Below the pieces are notes generated by a model. It did not search any database, was not told the DNA's origin, and worked only from the letters and a program-made list of their open reading frames with translations. Made by a program: the position numbers and the translations under genes. This document shows, in pieces, positions 12,709-24,271 of a stretch of DNA of 64,000 bases. Position 1 is the stretch's first letter, and each line of letters starts with the position of its first letter. This stretch comes from Cafeteria roenbergensis (Eukaryota; Sar; Bigyra; Bicosoecida; Cafeteriaceae): contig VLTN01000001.1 in assembly GCA_008330645.1 (NCBI GenBank), positions 558,001 through 622,000 on the forward strand, in the 5' to 3' direction.

Positions 12709-15700
12709 CCGTCGCCCTCCCCTTGGATGCCGAGCTGGGCGACGAGCTGGTCGGCAGCTTCGCTGTGCTCGCCTGCGAAGCCGCCTCCGACCTTGGCATC
12801 GGGCGCCACGTCCGGCAGCTCTGGCACGCCGCCGAACAGCGAGCCCATCGTGAGCAGCGGCATCTCTTCGGCAGGCGCAGCGGCCGCAGCCGCATCCCCA
12901 GCCGCCTCTGGAGCGTCGGCGAACAGCGCCTCCGTGGCCACCGCAAAGGCGCGGCGGAGCTCCTCCACCGGGTCGATGTCGTCCTTGATGTCGTCGTCCT
13001 CGTCGCCAGCGCGGCGGCCGCGAGCAATGGCGTCCAGCTGCTTGGGCGTGAGGTCATCGACGTCGTACTCGACGCCGTCTGCATCCGCTCGGGAGCTGCG
13101 CTTGCGCTTCATGGCCTCAGCCTGAGCGCGGCGCTCGCTGGCAACGCGGTTGAGCTCCGCCACGCGGGACTGCAGGGCGCGGGCCGCCTCCTCGGCCACG
13201 CGGCGCTGCTCGCGCTCCACCACCCTGGCCGCCTCGGCAATCTGCTCCTTCTCGGCAAGGAGAGCGTTGCGGCGCTCCTCGCGCTTGCGGGCGTCGCGGC
13301 GCTTGCGCTCCTCCTTCCGGCGCTGGAACTGCAAGTGCTGCGGCGCAAGGGCGAGGTTCCTCGCGGCGCGAGTCAGCACGCTGGCGACCTGCTCGGCGGT
13401 GACGCCGTCCATGGCGGCCTGCCTGCGGAGGCGCGCGCCGCGCTCAAGCAGCTCTGCCTGCGAGCTGTCGCTTGCGGGGGCGCTCCCGCCCGCGGCCTCC
13501 GCGGCCTTCGCCTGCGCCTTGGCCGCGTCAGCCTCTCGGAGCACGCTCTCGCGGTTCTCCACGATGGTGTTGAGCCACTTGAGTCTGCGCACGCACGACT
13601 GCAGGAGCCGAACTGCGTGCTCCACCTGAACCAGGGTGCGGTTGGCAGTCTCGTTCAGCGTGTCCAGGCCCTCGATACCCATGACGTAGGCGAGGTTGAA
13701 CCACAGAGTCAGGTTGTCGGGCTGCAGCACCAGAGCCTCCTGCAGGGCTCGCCTCGCCTCGGTGAGGCGCTGCGTCTCCGAGCAGGCGCGCGCCAGGAAG
13801 AGCAGCACCCGCACGCGGCGCTCCGGCGTGCCCTTGAACTGCCGCAGCACGCGACGGTAGAGCTGCACGGCAGTTCCCCCATTGCCCAGCGCCAGCTCGG
13901 TGTGAGCGAGGTTGATGGCGACTGGCTCGGCCTCGAGCATTGCCTCGCGGGCGGCCCGAAACGCGGTGCGGGCCTGCTCGACGCGCCCCTGCTCGGCGAG
14001 GATCATGCCCAGGCCGTTCGCGGCGTACACGTTGCCGGGCACGAGCTTCAGAACCGACTTGTACCCCTCGAACGCGCGCTTCATGGCCGCGTCTCGGCGG
14101 GCCGGCGACTTGGCCGTGTGGCTTGCCCGCGGGTCGCGGTAGATTTCGCCAAAGTAGATGTTGGCCTTGGCCAGCTCGGAGTAGGGTTCCGCCCTGCCGG
14201 CCTGCGCCTTGGATCCGGGCGCTTGGCGAGGGGCGCGCGAGCCGATGACGCTCGAGAAGCGAGCGCGCGCGTCCCCAAAGTCCCCCTCCTCCTCCATCTG
14301 CCTGCCAAGCGCCGCGAGGGCGTTCTCGCCTTGGGCGCCACCGCGGGCCGCCTCCACCGCTCGCGTGAACCACGCCCGCGCTTTTTCGCCGTCGCCAAGC
14401 TTAGAGGCCACCACTCCCAAGCGCAGAGCGGCGTCTGAGTATCCGGGGTAGCGGCGAAGCATGGCCTCGTAGATGTGGCAGGCATCGTGGGTCTCGCCCG
14501 TGGTCTCGTGGAGGAGCGCCAGGTTGAAGGCGAGGGTGGCGCACTTGGGGACGAGCATCACGCGCTCGGCCAGGCCGGCCAGCGCCGCGTCGTTGTCCGC
14601 GCGGTCCGGGGCGGCCTCGGCGGCGGCCAGGCGAAGCGCGGCCTGGTAGAAGGCCAGCGACTCGCGGTCGCCGAGGGAGTGCTTGAGGGCGCCGATGTTG
14701 CACAGCAGCTCAAAGTGCGTGGCGGACACGGCGCTGGCCATGTGCTGCCCCGCTCGACGATAGGCCTTCATCGCGTCCCGCAGCATGGGGCGGGTGCGCT
14801 GCACCTGGGCGATCTCGGCGCGCTGAAGCCAGGCGTCGTAGTCTGTCGGGGCCACTTCGGTAGCCCGGAGGGCGAGCTCGGCGGCGCTGGTGATGCGGCC
14901 CTCGGCGCGGTCGATGTGGCAGAGGAGGCGCAGGGCGTCCGCGTTGTCGGCTTGACGCTCCAGCACGGTCTGCGCAAGCTTGCGCGCGTCCTCCGGCCGG
15001 TTCTGCGAGATCATGAACTGGGCCTTGCCAAAAATGGCGGGCACGTGCGAGGGGTCCGCGTCTGAGCAGCGCTTGTACTCCACGTAGGCGTCCAGCATGT
15101 TGCCGCGCACGTGGTTGGCCTTCCCGCACAAGTAGCGGGCCTCCGCGCGGAGGGCGAGGTCAGTTGATGCCTCGGCAGCAGCGTGGGCGAGCCGACCACT
15201 GCGCTCGATGGTGCGGCGCTGCACCGGCAGGTCGGCCGCCGTCGCTCCCGAGAAGGCGGCCGCCAGGCGCAGCACGGTGCCGGGAGCGCAGCCTTCCATG
15301 CCCGGCTCTCCGGGGAGCACGTCGTGGCGGGCGGTGCCAGAGGCGAGGAAGACCGTGTGCTCGCCGACGCGCAGCACCTGCCCGGGGCGGAGCAGGTGGG
15401 CCACGGGCGCGGAGCACCAGACGAGTCGGCTGCGCTGCACCACGCGGGCCAGGACCGGCACGTCCTCGGTGGCGTCCTGGGGCCGGCCCTTCACCTGCTC
15501 CCACGACCAGAAGGCGAGCTGGGCGAGCGCAAGCAGCGCCGTCGGCTCTCGCGGCTCCAGCTCCACTGCGCGGGCGAGCAGCACCCTCGCGCGCGCGCGG
15601 GCTTGCGCCTCCACCTCGTCCTTGGTCGGACCCGAGAGCTCCCCGCGGGCGTCACGGGTGGGCGTGTAGCTGGCGGCCTCCGCCATTTGCAGCACGGCGA

Positions 15701-17372
15701 AGCCGGAGAGGGCCACCGCGAGGTCCTTGTCGAGCTGGATAGCTCGCTCCATGGCCTTGACCGCGACGCGGGTGTGGCCCAGGCGGTAGAGGCAGATGCC
15801 CAGGCCCACCCGCGCGCTGGCAGGGCAGACACGCGGGGCGGCGCGGATGGCCCGGGCGAAGAGCTGGCGGCCCCTGGCGTAGTCGCCCGAGCGGAGGGCG
15901 GCGTCCGCCTCCCCGAGGCAGGCCGGGATGCTGAAGCCCTCAATGTCGAAGCCCCCCGGGCCGGAGACGGCGCCCTTGCGGCCGGTGAGCGTGGCGGCGA
16001 TGCCAGGACTCGAGGCCAGCGCGCGGCTTGCGAACTCGAGGCGCGCAGCAGACTGCTGAGTTGCGCAATGCGTGGACACCTCGCGGGCGCGAGAGCGCTG
16101 CTGGTCGCGCAGGCCCCGGCGCTCTTGCGCCGTGGTGACCAGCGCGCCCTGCGCTGTGACTGTGAGGAGCTGCAGTCTGGACATGGCAGCCTGGATGGCC
16201 GCCAGCTGCGAAGGGGTGCGGCTGCTGTCGTCGGCTTCGCCTTCGGCCAGCCCCAGCGCTGCCTCCGTCCGAGACTGCAGCACCTGCAGCTCGCGGAACA
16301 CGGTGTGCGCCTGTTCGTGCACGTGGGCGAGGCCCTTGACTCGCTGCGACAGGCCGAGCGCCTCCACGCGAGCCGTCGCCAGCGCCGCAAACGCGGTTGC
16401 ACTGTGCCTGCGGTACTGCGCCTCGGAGCCGCGGTACTGCGAGCGCGTCGAGGTCGAGCCGATCAGTCGGTCGTCCGTTACCGCCTCCAAGAGCTTGACA
16501 GCCTGCCCCACGCGGCGCGTCTTGTAGTACAAGTTCTGCGAGCAAGCAGCGAGCGAGGAGCACCACAGCGGCTCGGCAACAGGCAAAATAAACGCGACGC
16601 ACGCCGCAGCTGCATGGCGGCGCGTGGGCCGGCGTCATTGGCCGAGTCTGTCGCTGGTGCCCACAGGCTTTGGCCGTCCAGGGGCAGAGCGCAGAGGGGA
16701 GAGTTGGGCGTTCACATGCGCCGTCTCGCCCAGGACGCGAGAGAGAGCGCGCCCGCACGCCAAGCCTTGGCTCCGGTACCCCCCCCCCCCTCTCCAGCCC
16801 GCACCCGCTGAGTGGGCCGTGTCGGGCGAAAGTGGGGACGGGGGGGGCGCTGGGCGGCCTCTCGCTCGAGGGCGGGAGCGGCCGTGGTCGCTGGTGCGGC
16901 TGGCAAGGGCCACGCCACTGGCGATTTACCGCTCCCCTGGCGCAGGGGCCATGCTTCCCCCCCCCCTCTCCCCGTCCCACGCCAACTGGGGCGGGACAAC
17001 GCGAAAGGTCGCTGCAGCTGCATGTGCTGCCCGGCACGCAGCCCCCGCTGAGCCCCGCCGCGCAGGCGGGTTGGCAAATCTTGGGAAGCGAGATGAAAGC
17101 CTGCGGGCTGTGACCTGGCTTTCCAGCCCGTGCGCAAGGGCGTTGCGGCGCCGCCACACGAGCAGCACGCAGCGCCGGCGCACGCGCGCATGGTAGTCTG
17201 GCCGCGGGGTTCCCGGGCGCCGAGGCCTCACCGCTACTCGCAGCCAAACGTCCAGCTTGGGCGTCTCCTCGCTGAGCAGCTCGACCATTTCGGTCGCGTC
17301 GTCCGGCAGCTCATCGACGACGATGGACTCGCCCGACCGCAGTGGGATGGTCACGCCCGCAGACGACGACAT
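12222..17372 (-). CDS. CTR9: CTR9, TPR subunit of the Paf1 complex
   Basis: Exon 1 is 17232-17372 (47 aa, ends WLRVA at a GTGAGG donor) and exon 2 is 12222-16535 (starts NLYYKT), joined in phase 0 to give 1,484 residues. The junction reproduces the CTR9 N-terminus, IPLR..DELP...WLRVANLYYKTRR..KLLEA. The body is a run of tetratricopeptide repeats (for example LAFNLALLHETTG, VYAANGLGMILAEQGR and NLTLWFNLAYVMG). A charged coiled coil rich in RKREERRN follows, then an acidic and serine-rich tail with SNESESDSESD. CTR9 scaffolds the nuclear Paf1 complex, which travels with RNA polymerase II and supports H2B ubiquitination and H3K4/K36 methylation. The protein is longer than animal CTR9 (about 1,170 aa) because of alanine-rich insertions in the tail. 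It diverges from ODAD3 across 243 bp. Confidence 0.92.
16536..17231 (-). other. CTR9 intron 1 (696 nt)
   Basis: This is the longest intron in the window, bounded by GTGAGG at 17231 and CGCAG at 16536 on the minus strand. It contains several runs of 8 to 13 C on the plus strand (G on the transcript strand) near 16780, 16840 and 16960. Intronic RNA or regulatory elements cannot be excluded, but no conserved snoRNA or tRNA boxes were seen. Confidence 0.75.
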
Positions 17373-17615
17373 GGCGGCCGCGGGTGCCTGCGCCAGCCCC
17401 TTCCCCCAGGGCGCGAGCGTGCGCGGTGCCGCCGCCGGCCCACTGCTGCTCGGGCTGCTGGCAGCGGGCTCTGCCCGCCGGTGGCCGGCGCCAAACGGCA
17501 CCGGAACAACAGCCCCCTCGCTGCGGCTCGCGAAGCTCCCGCCAACGACTTGCGCTCCCGCCCAGGCGTCCCACGCGGGTGATCGCGAACCCTTGCCGGG
17601 AGCACCCTTGCAGGA

Positions 17616-19254
17616 ATGGCTCGCGGCGCCTCGATCGAGGAAATCACGCGCGAGCAGCTCAACGCTCTCAAGGACAAGTTTGAGCTGGTGCAAGGCGACC
17701 GGCGCGCATTCTTTGACACCTATGAGACGACCAAGAAGAACAACGAGGTGAGGGCCCCGATGGCGCGGGTGGGGGCTGCGTCCGGAGCAGCGGTCGGAGC
17801 GGTTGCCGGTGTTCGAGTCAGGCGCGCCGCCGGCCGCCTTGCCTGGGCGGGCTCGGTGGTGGGAGGTGGGCGTCGGCCGCTCCAGCTCGACAATGCGAGC
17901 GACAGAGGCGCGCGTGCTCTTCCAGAGAGCTGATGCTCCAGGCTGCTCGGGGAGGGCGGCGGTGGAGCTCGATGCCTTGCGGGCGCTCGCGCTGACCTCT
18001 TGTCGGTGCCTGTTGCTCGACACCGCTGGCGATGCGCAGGAGCTCCTCGGCGAACTGAGGAGGAAGAACAAGAGCCTGAGGGACGAGCTCGGCTCGGCGC
18101 AAAAGACGGCAAAGGAGGCCCAGCTCCGCCGAACCACTGGCCGCGACGCAACCAAGGTGTCCGCGCAGCTTCTGGCAGTGCGCTCGCAGCACGACACGCT
18201 GCGGCACCGCGCCAAGCAGCTCACCAAGGACTACAAGCGGCTGCGAGACGAGCTGCAAGTTCTTACGCGTGAAGAGTCCGCGCAGACGCGCGACAATCCC
18301 GAGGCCCGCCGCATCCGCGCCCTCGAGAACCGGCTTGACAAGGCCATGATCAAGTTCAACGAGGCCCAGTCCATCAGAAAGACGTACGACCAGATCGTGC
18401 GCCGCCTGCGCGAGGAGCGGGTGGGCTTCGACACGCAGCTGACGGCGATCGAGAAGAGCCTCCGGGCAAAGAAGGCCGACCTCGAGGAGCTGCGCCAGCT
18501 GGCGCAGGAGGCCAACCACGCAAAGGACGTCGCCCTGGCAGAGCTGGAAAAGACCAAGGCGCTTGCCCTGGAAGAAAAGGAGAAGCGGCTCAAGGCCCTG
18601 CGCGAGAAGCGGGGCATGGCAGCGGCCCGCTCGAAGATGAACCAGACGGTGCGCGACCGGGAGGCGCGGCGGGCGGACAGGGTCAAGGCTCTGCACGGCG
18701 ACATGGACGAGCACCAGGAGGCGCGCCTGCAGGCCAGCGTGGAGGACCAGGCGCGGGAGCAGCAATCGCTTCACGACCAGGCGGCCGAGGCCCGGCGAAG
18801 CGTGGAGCGCTTCGAGGAGGCGTTCCAGAAGATCCGCGAAGCCACGGGGGTCAAGGACGAGAACGAAGTCATTCAGAAGATCGTGTCCCAGAAGGAGCAG
18901 TACCACTCCCTGCAGCAGCTCTCCCGGGACAACGCCCAGCGCATCGAGGAGCTCCACCGCGAGGAGACGGAGCTCAAAGAGCACCTCGACGCCCTCAAGT
19001 TCTCGGGAGGGGATGGCCGCGGCGGCAGCAGGCAGCTCATCGACAGCCTCGACGCGCAGCTCAAGGCCACGCTCAAGTCCCTCGCCGGGGCCAAGGACCG
19101 CTCGGACCGGATTGCGCGCACCCTCATCGAGCTGCGGGCCGGCGCGGCGCACCTTCGAGAGAAGGTCAGCGGCCTGCGCCGCGAGCAGCAGGCGATGGGA
19201 GTGGCGCCAGCGGAGAGCCGGCCGAGCACTGCGGCCTCGGGCTCCTCCGCGGCA

Positions 19255-19286
<32 letters not shown>

Positions 19287-20058
19287 TGGCAAGGACTCCG
19301 GCGGCGGGTCTGCCGTGGCGGCCGCGGCGGCCGAGAGCGGCGTGCTGCCGGACCAGGCGCTGGTGGACCTGGAGCACAGCGAGGGTGTGCTTGTGGCGGC
19401 GCTCGCGTATCTGAAGCGGTTCGAGCGACAGTTCAAGCGGCAGGCCGTGGCCGACGCTGCGGAGGGAGGGTCGGCATCCGCCCTGGAGCTCCCCTCCGCC
19501 GTGGCGCGGGCACTCACGCATGTGCCCGAGGGCAGTCTGCCTCGCGACGGGGCCGGCGTCTCCCTGGGAAGCGACGTGGCTGCGCAGCTAGGCCTGGCCG
19601 AGTCCGACGTGTCGCTTCTCCGCGCCCACAACTTGCGCGTTCCCGTCCGTCACGTTGCGTCAGTCAAGTCGCCCATCGTGAAGATCTTTTCTGCGGACGG
19701 AGATGCCCAGGAGGCCGCTGCGGGAACCAGCGCTGGCAAGCCGTCGGCAGCGGCTGGCTCCGCGGACGAGAGTGCAGGCGCCCCCACCTCGCGCTCGGCT
19801 GCTGCTCACAGCGGCGCAGGGGCTCCCAGCGGCCGCGGAGCGGCTGGGAGCGCCGGCCAGTCTGCGGCGGCCGGGGACGCTGACAGCGACGGGGACGATG
19901 CCGACGACGATGCCGCCTACGTCGACGACTTCGAGGCTGACGCCGTGTCCCACGCGCAAGTCAAGCGCGAGTCGACGCAGGCGGTCAAAGCCCAGACGGT
20001 GCGCTCCAAGGCGCGCACGGGGAGGACAAACACCGAGCCCGCGCGGTACCTGGAATGA
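17616..20058 (+). CDS. ODAD3: Outer dynein arm docking complex protein ODAD3/CCDC151 (ODA10-like)
   Basis: Exon 1 is 17616-17747 (44 aa, ending KKNNE at GTGAGG) and exon 2 is 18040-20058 (starting ELLGEL), in phase 0, for 716 residues. Almost the whole protein is heptad coiled coil. The diagnostic segment reads NRLDKAMIKFNEAQSIRKTY, followed by QIVRRLREERVGFD and EANHAKDVA, which are hallmark CCDC151 sequences. In animals and algae this protein helps dock or assemble outer dynein arms on axonemal doublets. The C-terminal third is low-complexity with a run of Asp-Gly dipeptides (19258-19290) and an acidic patch near DSDGDDADDDAA. Together with DNAL4 it is the strongest evidence for a motile flagellum in this organism. 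Confidence 0.88.
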
Positions 20059-20335
20059 GCACGTGCGAGTGCGAGCGCATGCGTGAGCGAGTGCGAGGGC
20101 GAGGCAGGAAGCGTGTGTCCCTGTGCGCATGGTGCCATCGGTCGTGCGTGGCTGCGCGCCGCCCTGCCCGCCGAAGCTGTGAAGCGGCCTTTGGGCACAG
20201 GGCCCAGTGCGGTTGGAACGGCCGACGTAGGATTTATCTCGCCCAGCGCAGAAGGTGGGACCCAGACAGGAGGGCCCCGCACGCAACGAACAAACGCCGC
20301 CGAGGCAGCAGCCGGCGCGAGCCCGACGAGCTCCG
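20059..20335. other. Convergent 3' intergenic, ODAD3 / lipase
   Basis: A 277-bp gap with GAGCGA/GTGCGA-type short repeats just after the ODAD3 stop. No gene was recognised. Confidence 0.5.
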
Positions 20336-23300
20336 CTAGGGCTCCTCCACGCCCGTGTCTTCCCCGTCTCGCGCGTCGTCGGAGTCCACCACCTTCAAGT
20401 CGGGGTCGGACCGGATGCGCATGTTGGCAAGCTGGCGTGCCCTAAGCATGGAACGGCGGTAAAACCCGAGCTTGTGGTGCTCGGAGCTGGTCCTCGACCT
20501 GATGCGAAGGCTTTGCTCAAGCGGCGAAGGATCCACAATCAGGTTGCCGATGTCGTCAGCCACGACGCGAACCCCCACGTGGCGGAACAAGCAGCAGAAC
20601 TTGGGCACGGTCACGACAAAGTCCTGCTCCATCTCAACGCGCCACGCCAGGGGGACGGCCCAGTTGAAGGCCCGAGCAAAGGCGCCGTTCCCGACCCGAG
20701 GGCTCCCGAACGTCATCAGCACGACGGAGTCGCCAGCGCCAGGCAGGCCCTCGCCAAGCATGCGGCCAAGCATGCCTGCCGTCCGCCTGTTGCTGCTGTG
20801 GTTGTGAGTGGAGTGCCGCGGGTCAAAGTCGTCGCGCTCCTCATGGGCCTTGGTGAAGATGCCGACGCCGCAGTCGGCGGGCGTGAAGGCGTCGTACTTT
20901 GGTTTGGCGGCGGCTCCTGCTCCGGAGGCGCTCGCCGCTCCGGCAGCGCTTGCGCTTGCAGCTGGAGCGGCGGCCAGCGCGTCGGGGTCCGCCCCACTCG
21001 AGCCGCGCGCCATAAGCTTCGCGCTTCGGTCGCTGGAGCCGAAGAAGTCGCCATCGCGCATTTTGCCGAAGCGCCGGCCGTCGTACGACCGAGGAACGAT
21101 GCTCGACATCAGGCGGGCCGCAATCCCGCTGGCAGGGGCGATCCGGGCGTCGGACTCGCGGGCGTGCTTGACGTCCGGCGCCAAGTCGATCGCGGCAAGC
21201 GTGGCCAGAGCCCCGCCGAGAGAGTGCCCAGTGAGGTACAGACGACAGCCGCTTCCGGCGCTGGCAAGAGCCGAGCGCACAGCGGCCTGGAGATTCGCGC
21301 GGATGCCAGCGTAGGCCTCTTGGAACCCGGTGTGGGTCAGCGGAAAGGCGTCCTTCAGCACAGGCACTCGCGAGGCGAGGTCGGAGAGCCGGCCGTGCAC
21401 GTCCGTCGGGCTGCGCGACGCGCGCAGGTCGGTCCAGAAGTTCTTCTTCGTCACTGTGCCGCGGGCAGAGACGACGACGCGCCAGGCACGCCGGAGGACG
21501 AGAACGCGAGTGTCCAGCTCAGGGTCGTCGAGCACCGCCTCAATGCTGAACCCGTGGACTGCAGTGGCCGGCGCGCCGCGGGACAGGGCCTCCTTGGCCT
21601 CCACCGCCGTGGCCTCATCGTACGCCAGCCACGCCATGTCCAGCAGCCACGACGCCGCGTTGATGGAGAAGAGACCAGGCACGGTGATGGCAGAGGCCCG
21701 GTTGCGGTCGGAGAGGCCCAGCATCGAAGCCGCCTGCGCTGCCGTTCCCTCCAGCATGGCCGTCGCGGGCTGGGCACGGCTGTGGCGCTCGTCATCGTCC
21801 CCGCCCGCGTCGCTGGCGCTGCGGCCGGCCGCCCTTGTGCAGCAGCACACGCATCCCGGCACGGCGCGAATTGTGCGAACGCAGCCAAGGGGGCACACTC
21901 CTCCCGGCGGGAGGAAGGCAAACGCCATCAGCACTGCGTAGGCCGTCACAATCAGCAGCTCGCCAGTGGGCTGGACCCCGTTCACAAGGAGGCGCAGGCC
22001 GTTCAGGATCTGGATGCGGGTCCGAGCTTCCGCGGAGGGGCTGTTCCCTCCCGAGTCGGCGCCGAGCGTCGCCTGGTCGCCGCCGCCCGGCCTCTGAATC
22101 AGCCCGAAGAGGCCGAGGGCGGGGATGGTGTTGACGATGACGACGAAGGCCAACACGAGGAGCTGCAGCCACACGAAGAGGCGCCACGTGAGCTGGTAGT
22201 AGCGCGTTGCCGCGTACGCCAGGCCTCGCAGCCGGCGACCTGCCCGGCAGACGGTGACCAGAACCACGAGCATGAACACGACGAGGGATCCCGCATAGGT
22301 GATTCCGGCGATCACGGCAAGCTCCACGCCAAAGGAAAGCGAGAGGTTGGGGCCAAACGGGCTGCCGGCGTTGGCATCAGGGAAGAACGGGTAGGGGTCT
22401 GCCAGCACGGCGAGGAGGAAGGACGAGGCCAGAGTGACGCACGCCCACAAGACGATGGCGGTCCAGCGGCAGAAGTCGCACACGGAGCAACCGACCCTTC
22501 CGGACGCGATGCGGTTGGCAGCGTCGCGAATGCTCTCGACCAGCGCCAGGCTGCAAGCCAGCATGATGGTCCAGCCAAGGGAGGTCAAGGCGCGCTGAAG
22601 CCACGCGCGCTGAGCCTCCTCCTGGGGGGAGGCCGCGGCCCCAGAGGGCGCTTCCGCGCTGGAAGTGGCAGGCCGGGTCACCGGCAGCTGCCACAGCAGC
22701 GTGCCGACGAGCAGAACGAGGATGATGGGTCGCTGGGGCAGGTCGCAGAGGGCCGAGCAAGGGGCCCACACGTGGATCCCAAACACCGAGCAGCCGCGAC
22801 AGGGCCGGCAGCCCACTGTTGCGGTCTCCTCGGGCGGCAGCTCGGGCGGGGGTGCGATGCAGGTGGCAAACACGACGGCCAGCGCCGAAAGCAGTGTGAT
22901 GCCGAACAGCGCTTGCCGAAGCGTGGTGTCGGCAGCCACGGCAGCCCCGGCGGTCCACTGGACGAGCAGGGTAGAGTTTGCCACGAGGGCGTCGAGCCGG
23001 TCGGGTGACGCGCCACGAAGCGTCACTCCAACGAGAAGTCGCTCAAAGCCGCCGGGACTGTCGGCGCCCAGCTGACGCACCTGGGAGAGCAGCTGCACGG
23101 CGGGGCTGCACAACCCGCCGTTGCTGGGGCAGCTTGCAGCTGCCGCCACCGACACGTTGCCCGTGGCCAGGAGCAGAGAGTACCCCTGCGGGGCCGGCGG
23201 AAACTGGCCGGACTCCGACTTGCCAGCCCGCAGCCCTCCCCCCAGAACGGCTGCCGCGACCCCAGCCGCACCAGGATCGTCCGCCAGCCAAGGCGGCAAG

Positions 23301-23857
23301 GACGCCAGCCCTGGGGCTCGCAGGCCCGGCTCGCCTTGTCCAAGGTCGCCGCTGGGATCCTTGTCGCTGCTGGTTCCGGACGACCCGAGCAGCACCGCAT
23401 CCATCACGACGCGCCGAATGTGGTCGCCCTCGGCGACCGGGGACGCGACGCGGGCCGCAACCTCGAACCCGCCGTCCAGCCGTGTGAGGCCGTCAACTGC
23501 AAGCAGCCACGTCGTAGAATTCTGGGACGTGCTTGAGGAAAAGCAAATTCCGCCGCTGACAGCCTCGGCCCCGCCGGAGATGGGGCCCAGGTTCGACATG
23601 GAGGGCCACGCGAGCTCCTGGCAGGGGCTTGTCGAGTTCTCGAGGCGGACCTCAAGATGCGCGTTGCTGAGCTGCACGCTCAGCGAGAGGCCGATGGCCG
23701 CAGCTGCAATGGCGTACACGCAAAACAGGAGGCATTGGCTGGCGAAGCTCCCCAGCGTCTCCAGCCGGACCCGTGCAGGTGCCGCACGCGTCCTCATCCC
23801 TGCCAGCGTCGGGATGGCAGCCTCCGCATCACCGGCACTCTTGGCAGTGCCGCTCAT
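20336..23857 (-). CDS. Polytopic membrane class-3 lipase, diacylglycerol-lipase-like
   Basis: An uninterrupted frame of 1,173 residues. The N-terminal two thirds hold about eight hydrophobic segments (for example CLLFCVYAIAAAAIGLSL, ITLLSALAVVFATCI, AVIAGITYAGSLVVFMLV and FVWLQLLVLAFVVIVN). The C-terminal third is an alpha/beta-hydrolase of the lipase_3 family: an oxyanion-side strand VVVSARGT, a nucleophile elbow LTGHSLGGALA with Ser879, a likely Asp near 1079 (EQDFVVTVP) and a likely His near 1127-1128 (HHKLGFYR). Multi-TM modules joined to lipase_3 resemble sn-1-specific diacylglycerol lipases, which release monoacylglycerol at membranes. The number of helices exceeds the four of animal DAGL, so substrate is an inference. 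A roughly 60-residue Ala/Ser/Gly loop interrupts the lipase domain, in the place of the DAGL regulatory loop. Divergent from ABITRAM. Confidence 0.75.
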   Translation of the reverse strand: MSGTAKSAGDAEAAIPTLAGMRTRAAPARVRLETLGSFASQCLLFCVYAIAAAAIGLSLSVQLSNAHLEVRLENSTSPCQELAWPSMSNLGPISGGAEAVSGGICFSSSTSQNSTTWLLAVDGLTRLDGGFEVAARVASPVAEGDHIRRVVMDAVLLGSSGTSSDKDPSGDLGQGEPGLRAPGLASLPPWLADDPGAAGVAAAVLGGGLRAGKSESGQFPPAPQGYSLLLATGNVSVAAAASCPSNGGLCSPAVQLLSQVRQLGADSPGGFERLLVGVTLRGASPDRLDALVANSTLLVQWTAGAAVAADTTLRQALFGITLLSALAVVFATCIAPPPELPPEETATVGCRPCRGCSVFGIHVWAPCSALCDLPQRPIILVLLVGTLLWQLPVTRPATSSAEAPSGAAASPQEEAQRAWLQRALTSLGWTIMLACSLALVESIRDAANRIASGRVGCSVCDFCRWTAIVLWACVTLASSFLLAVLADPYPFFPDANAGSPFGPNLSLSFGVELAVIAGITYAGSLVVFMLVVLVTVCRAGRRLRGLAYAATRYYQLTWRLFVWLQLLVLAFVVIVNTIPALGLFGLIQRPGGGDQATLGADSGGNSPSAEARTRIQILNGLRLLVNGVQPTGELLIVTAYAVLMAFAFLPPGGVCPLGCVRTIRAVPGCVCCCTRAAGRSASDAGGDDDERHSRAQPATAMLEGTAAQAASMLGLSDRNRASAITVPGLFSINAASWLLDMAWLAYDEATAVEAKEALSRGAPATAVHGFSIEAVLDDPELDTRVLVLRRAWRVVVSARGTVTKKNFWTDLRASRSPTDVHGRLSDLASRVPVLKDAFPLTHTGFQEAYAGIRANLQAAVRSALASAGSGCRLYLTGHSLGGALATLAAIDLAPDVKHARESDARIAPASGIAARLMSSIVPRSYDGRRFGKMRDGDFFGSSDRSAKLMARGSSGADPDALAAAPAASASAAGAASASGAGAAAKPKYDAFTPADCGVGIFTKAHEERDDFDPRHSTHNHSSNRRTAGMLGRMLGEGLPGAGDSVVLMTFGSPRVGNGAFARAFNWAVPLAWRVEMEQDFVVTVPKFCCLFRHVGVRVVADDIGNLIVDPSPLEQSLRIRSRTSSEHHKLGFYRRSMLRARQLANMRIRSDPDLKVVDSDDARDGEDTGVEEP

Positions 23858-24271
23858 GGCCGTCGCCGCCCCCGCGCCGGGCAGCGCCTCTGGCTGGAAT
23901 CGTCCGCCGGCCGCCCAGAGGGCCGACGGGCCTGAGTAGGGCCTCTACTGGCCGGTTGCGCGAGCCGGGCCGCTCCTGCGGTGCCCACTCTCGAGTGTTC
24001 GCCGATTCCGAGTGTTGCAGCGTCGGGCCTCCTGGCTCCGGCGCACAACACAAGCCGCCGCTGCTCTGCTGGGTCTTTGGCCGCGCGCAGACATTCGGAT
24101 TCCGCCGCCGCGCCTCGCAGCACCAACCCACGGCGGAGCCGGCACACAGCGCGTCGCGTGCCCCCCCGCAGCCTTGCCAACGTAGCCTCCGAAAAGCTGG
24201 CGCGGACTTGGTCGTCGCAGCGCGCCCGCCCCTCCACCCCCTGCCCTCCCGCCTCGTCGGGCACCTTTCGC
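23858..24271. promoter_or_regulatory. Divergent promoter region lipase / ABITRAM
   Basis: 414 bp separate the two start codons, so both promoters and 5' UTRs must lie here. It is CpG-dense. No TATA box was recognised; core elements cannot be placed by eye. Confidence 0.45.

Noticed and set aside
20255-23008. Long plus-strand open frame (917 codons) opposite the lipase gene
   Set aside because: The opposite strand carries a lipase with catalytic motifs and membrane helices; the plus frame is rich in Arg, His and Gly with no domain.
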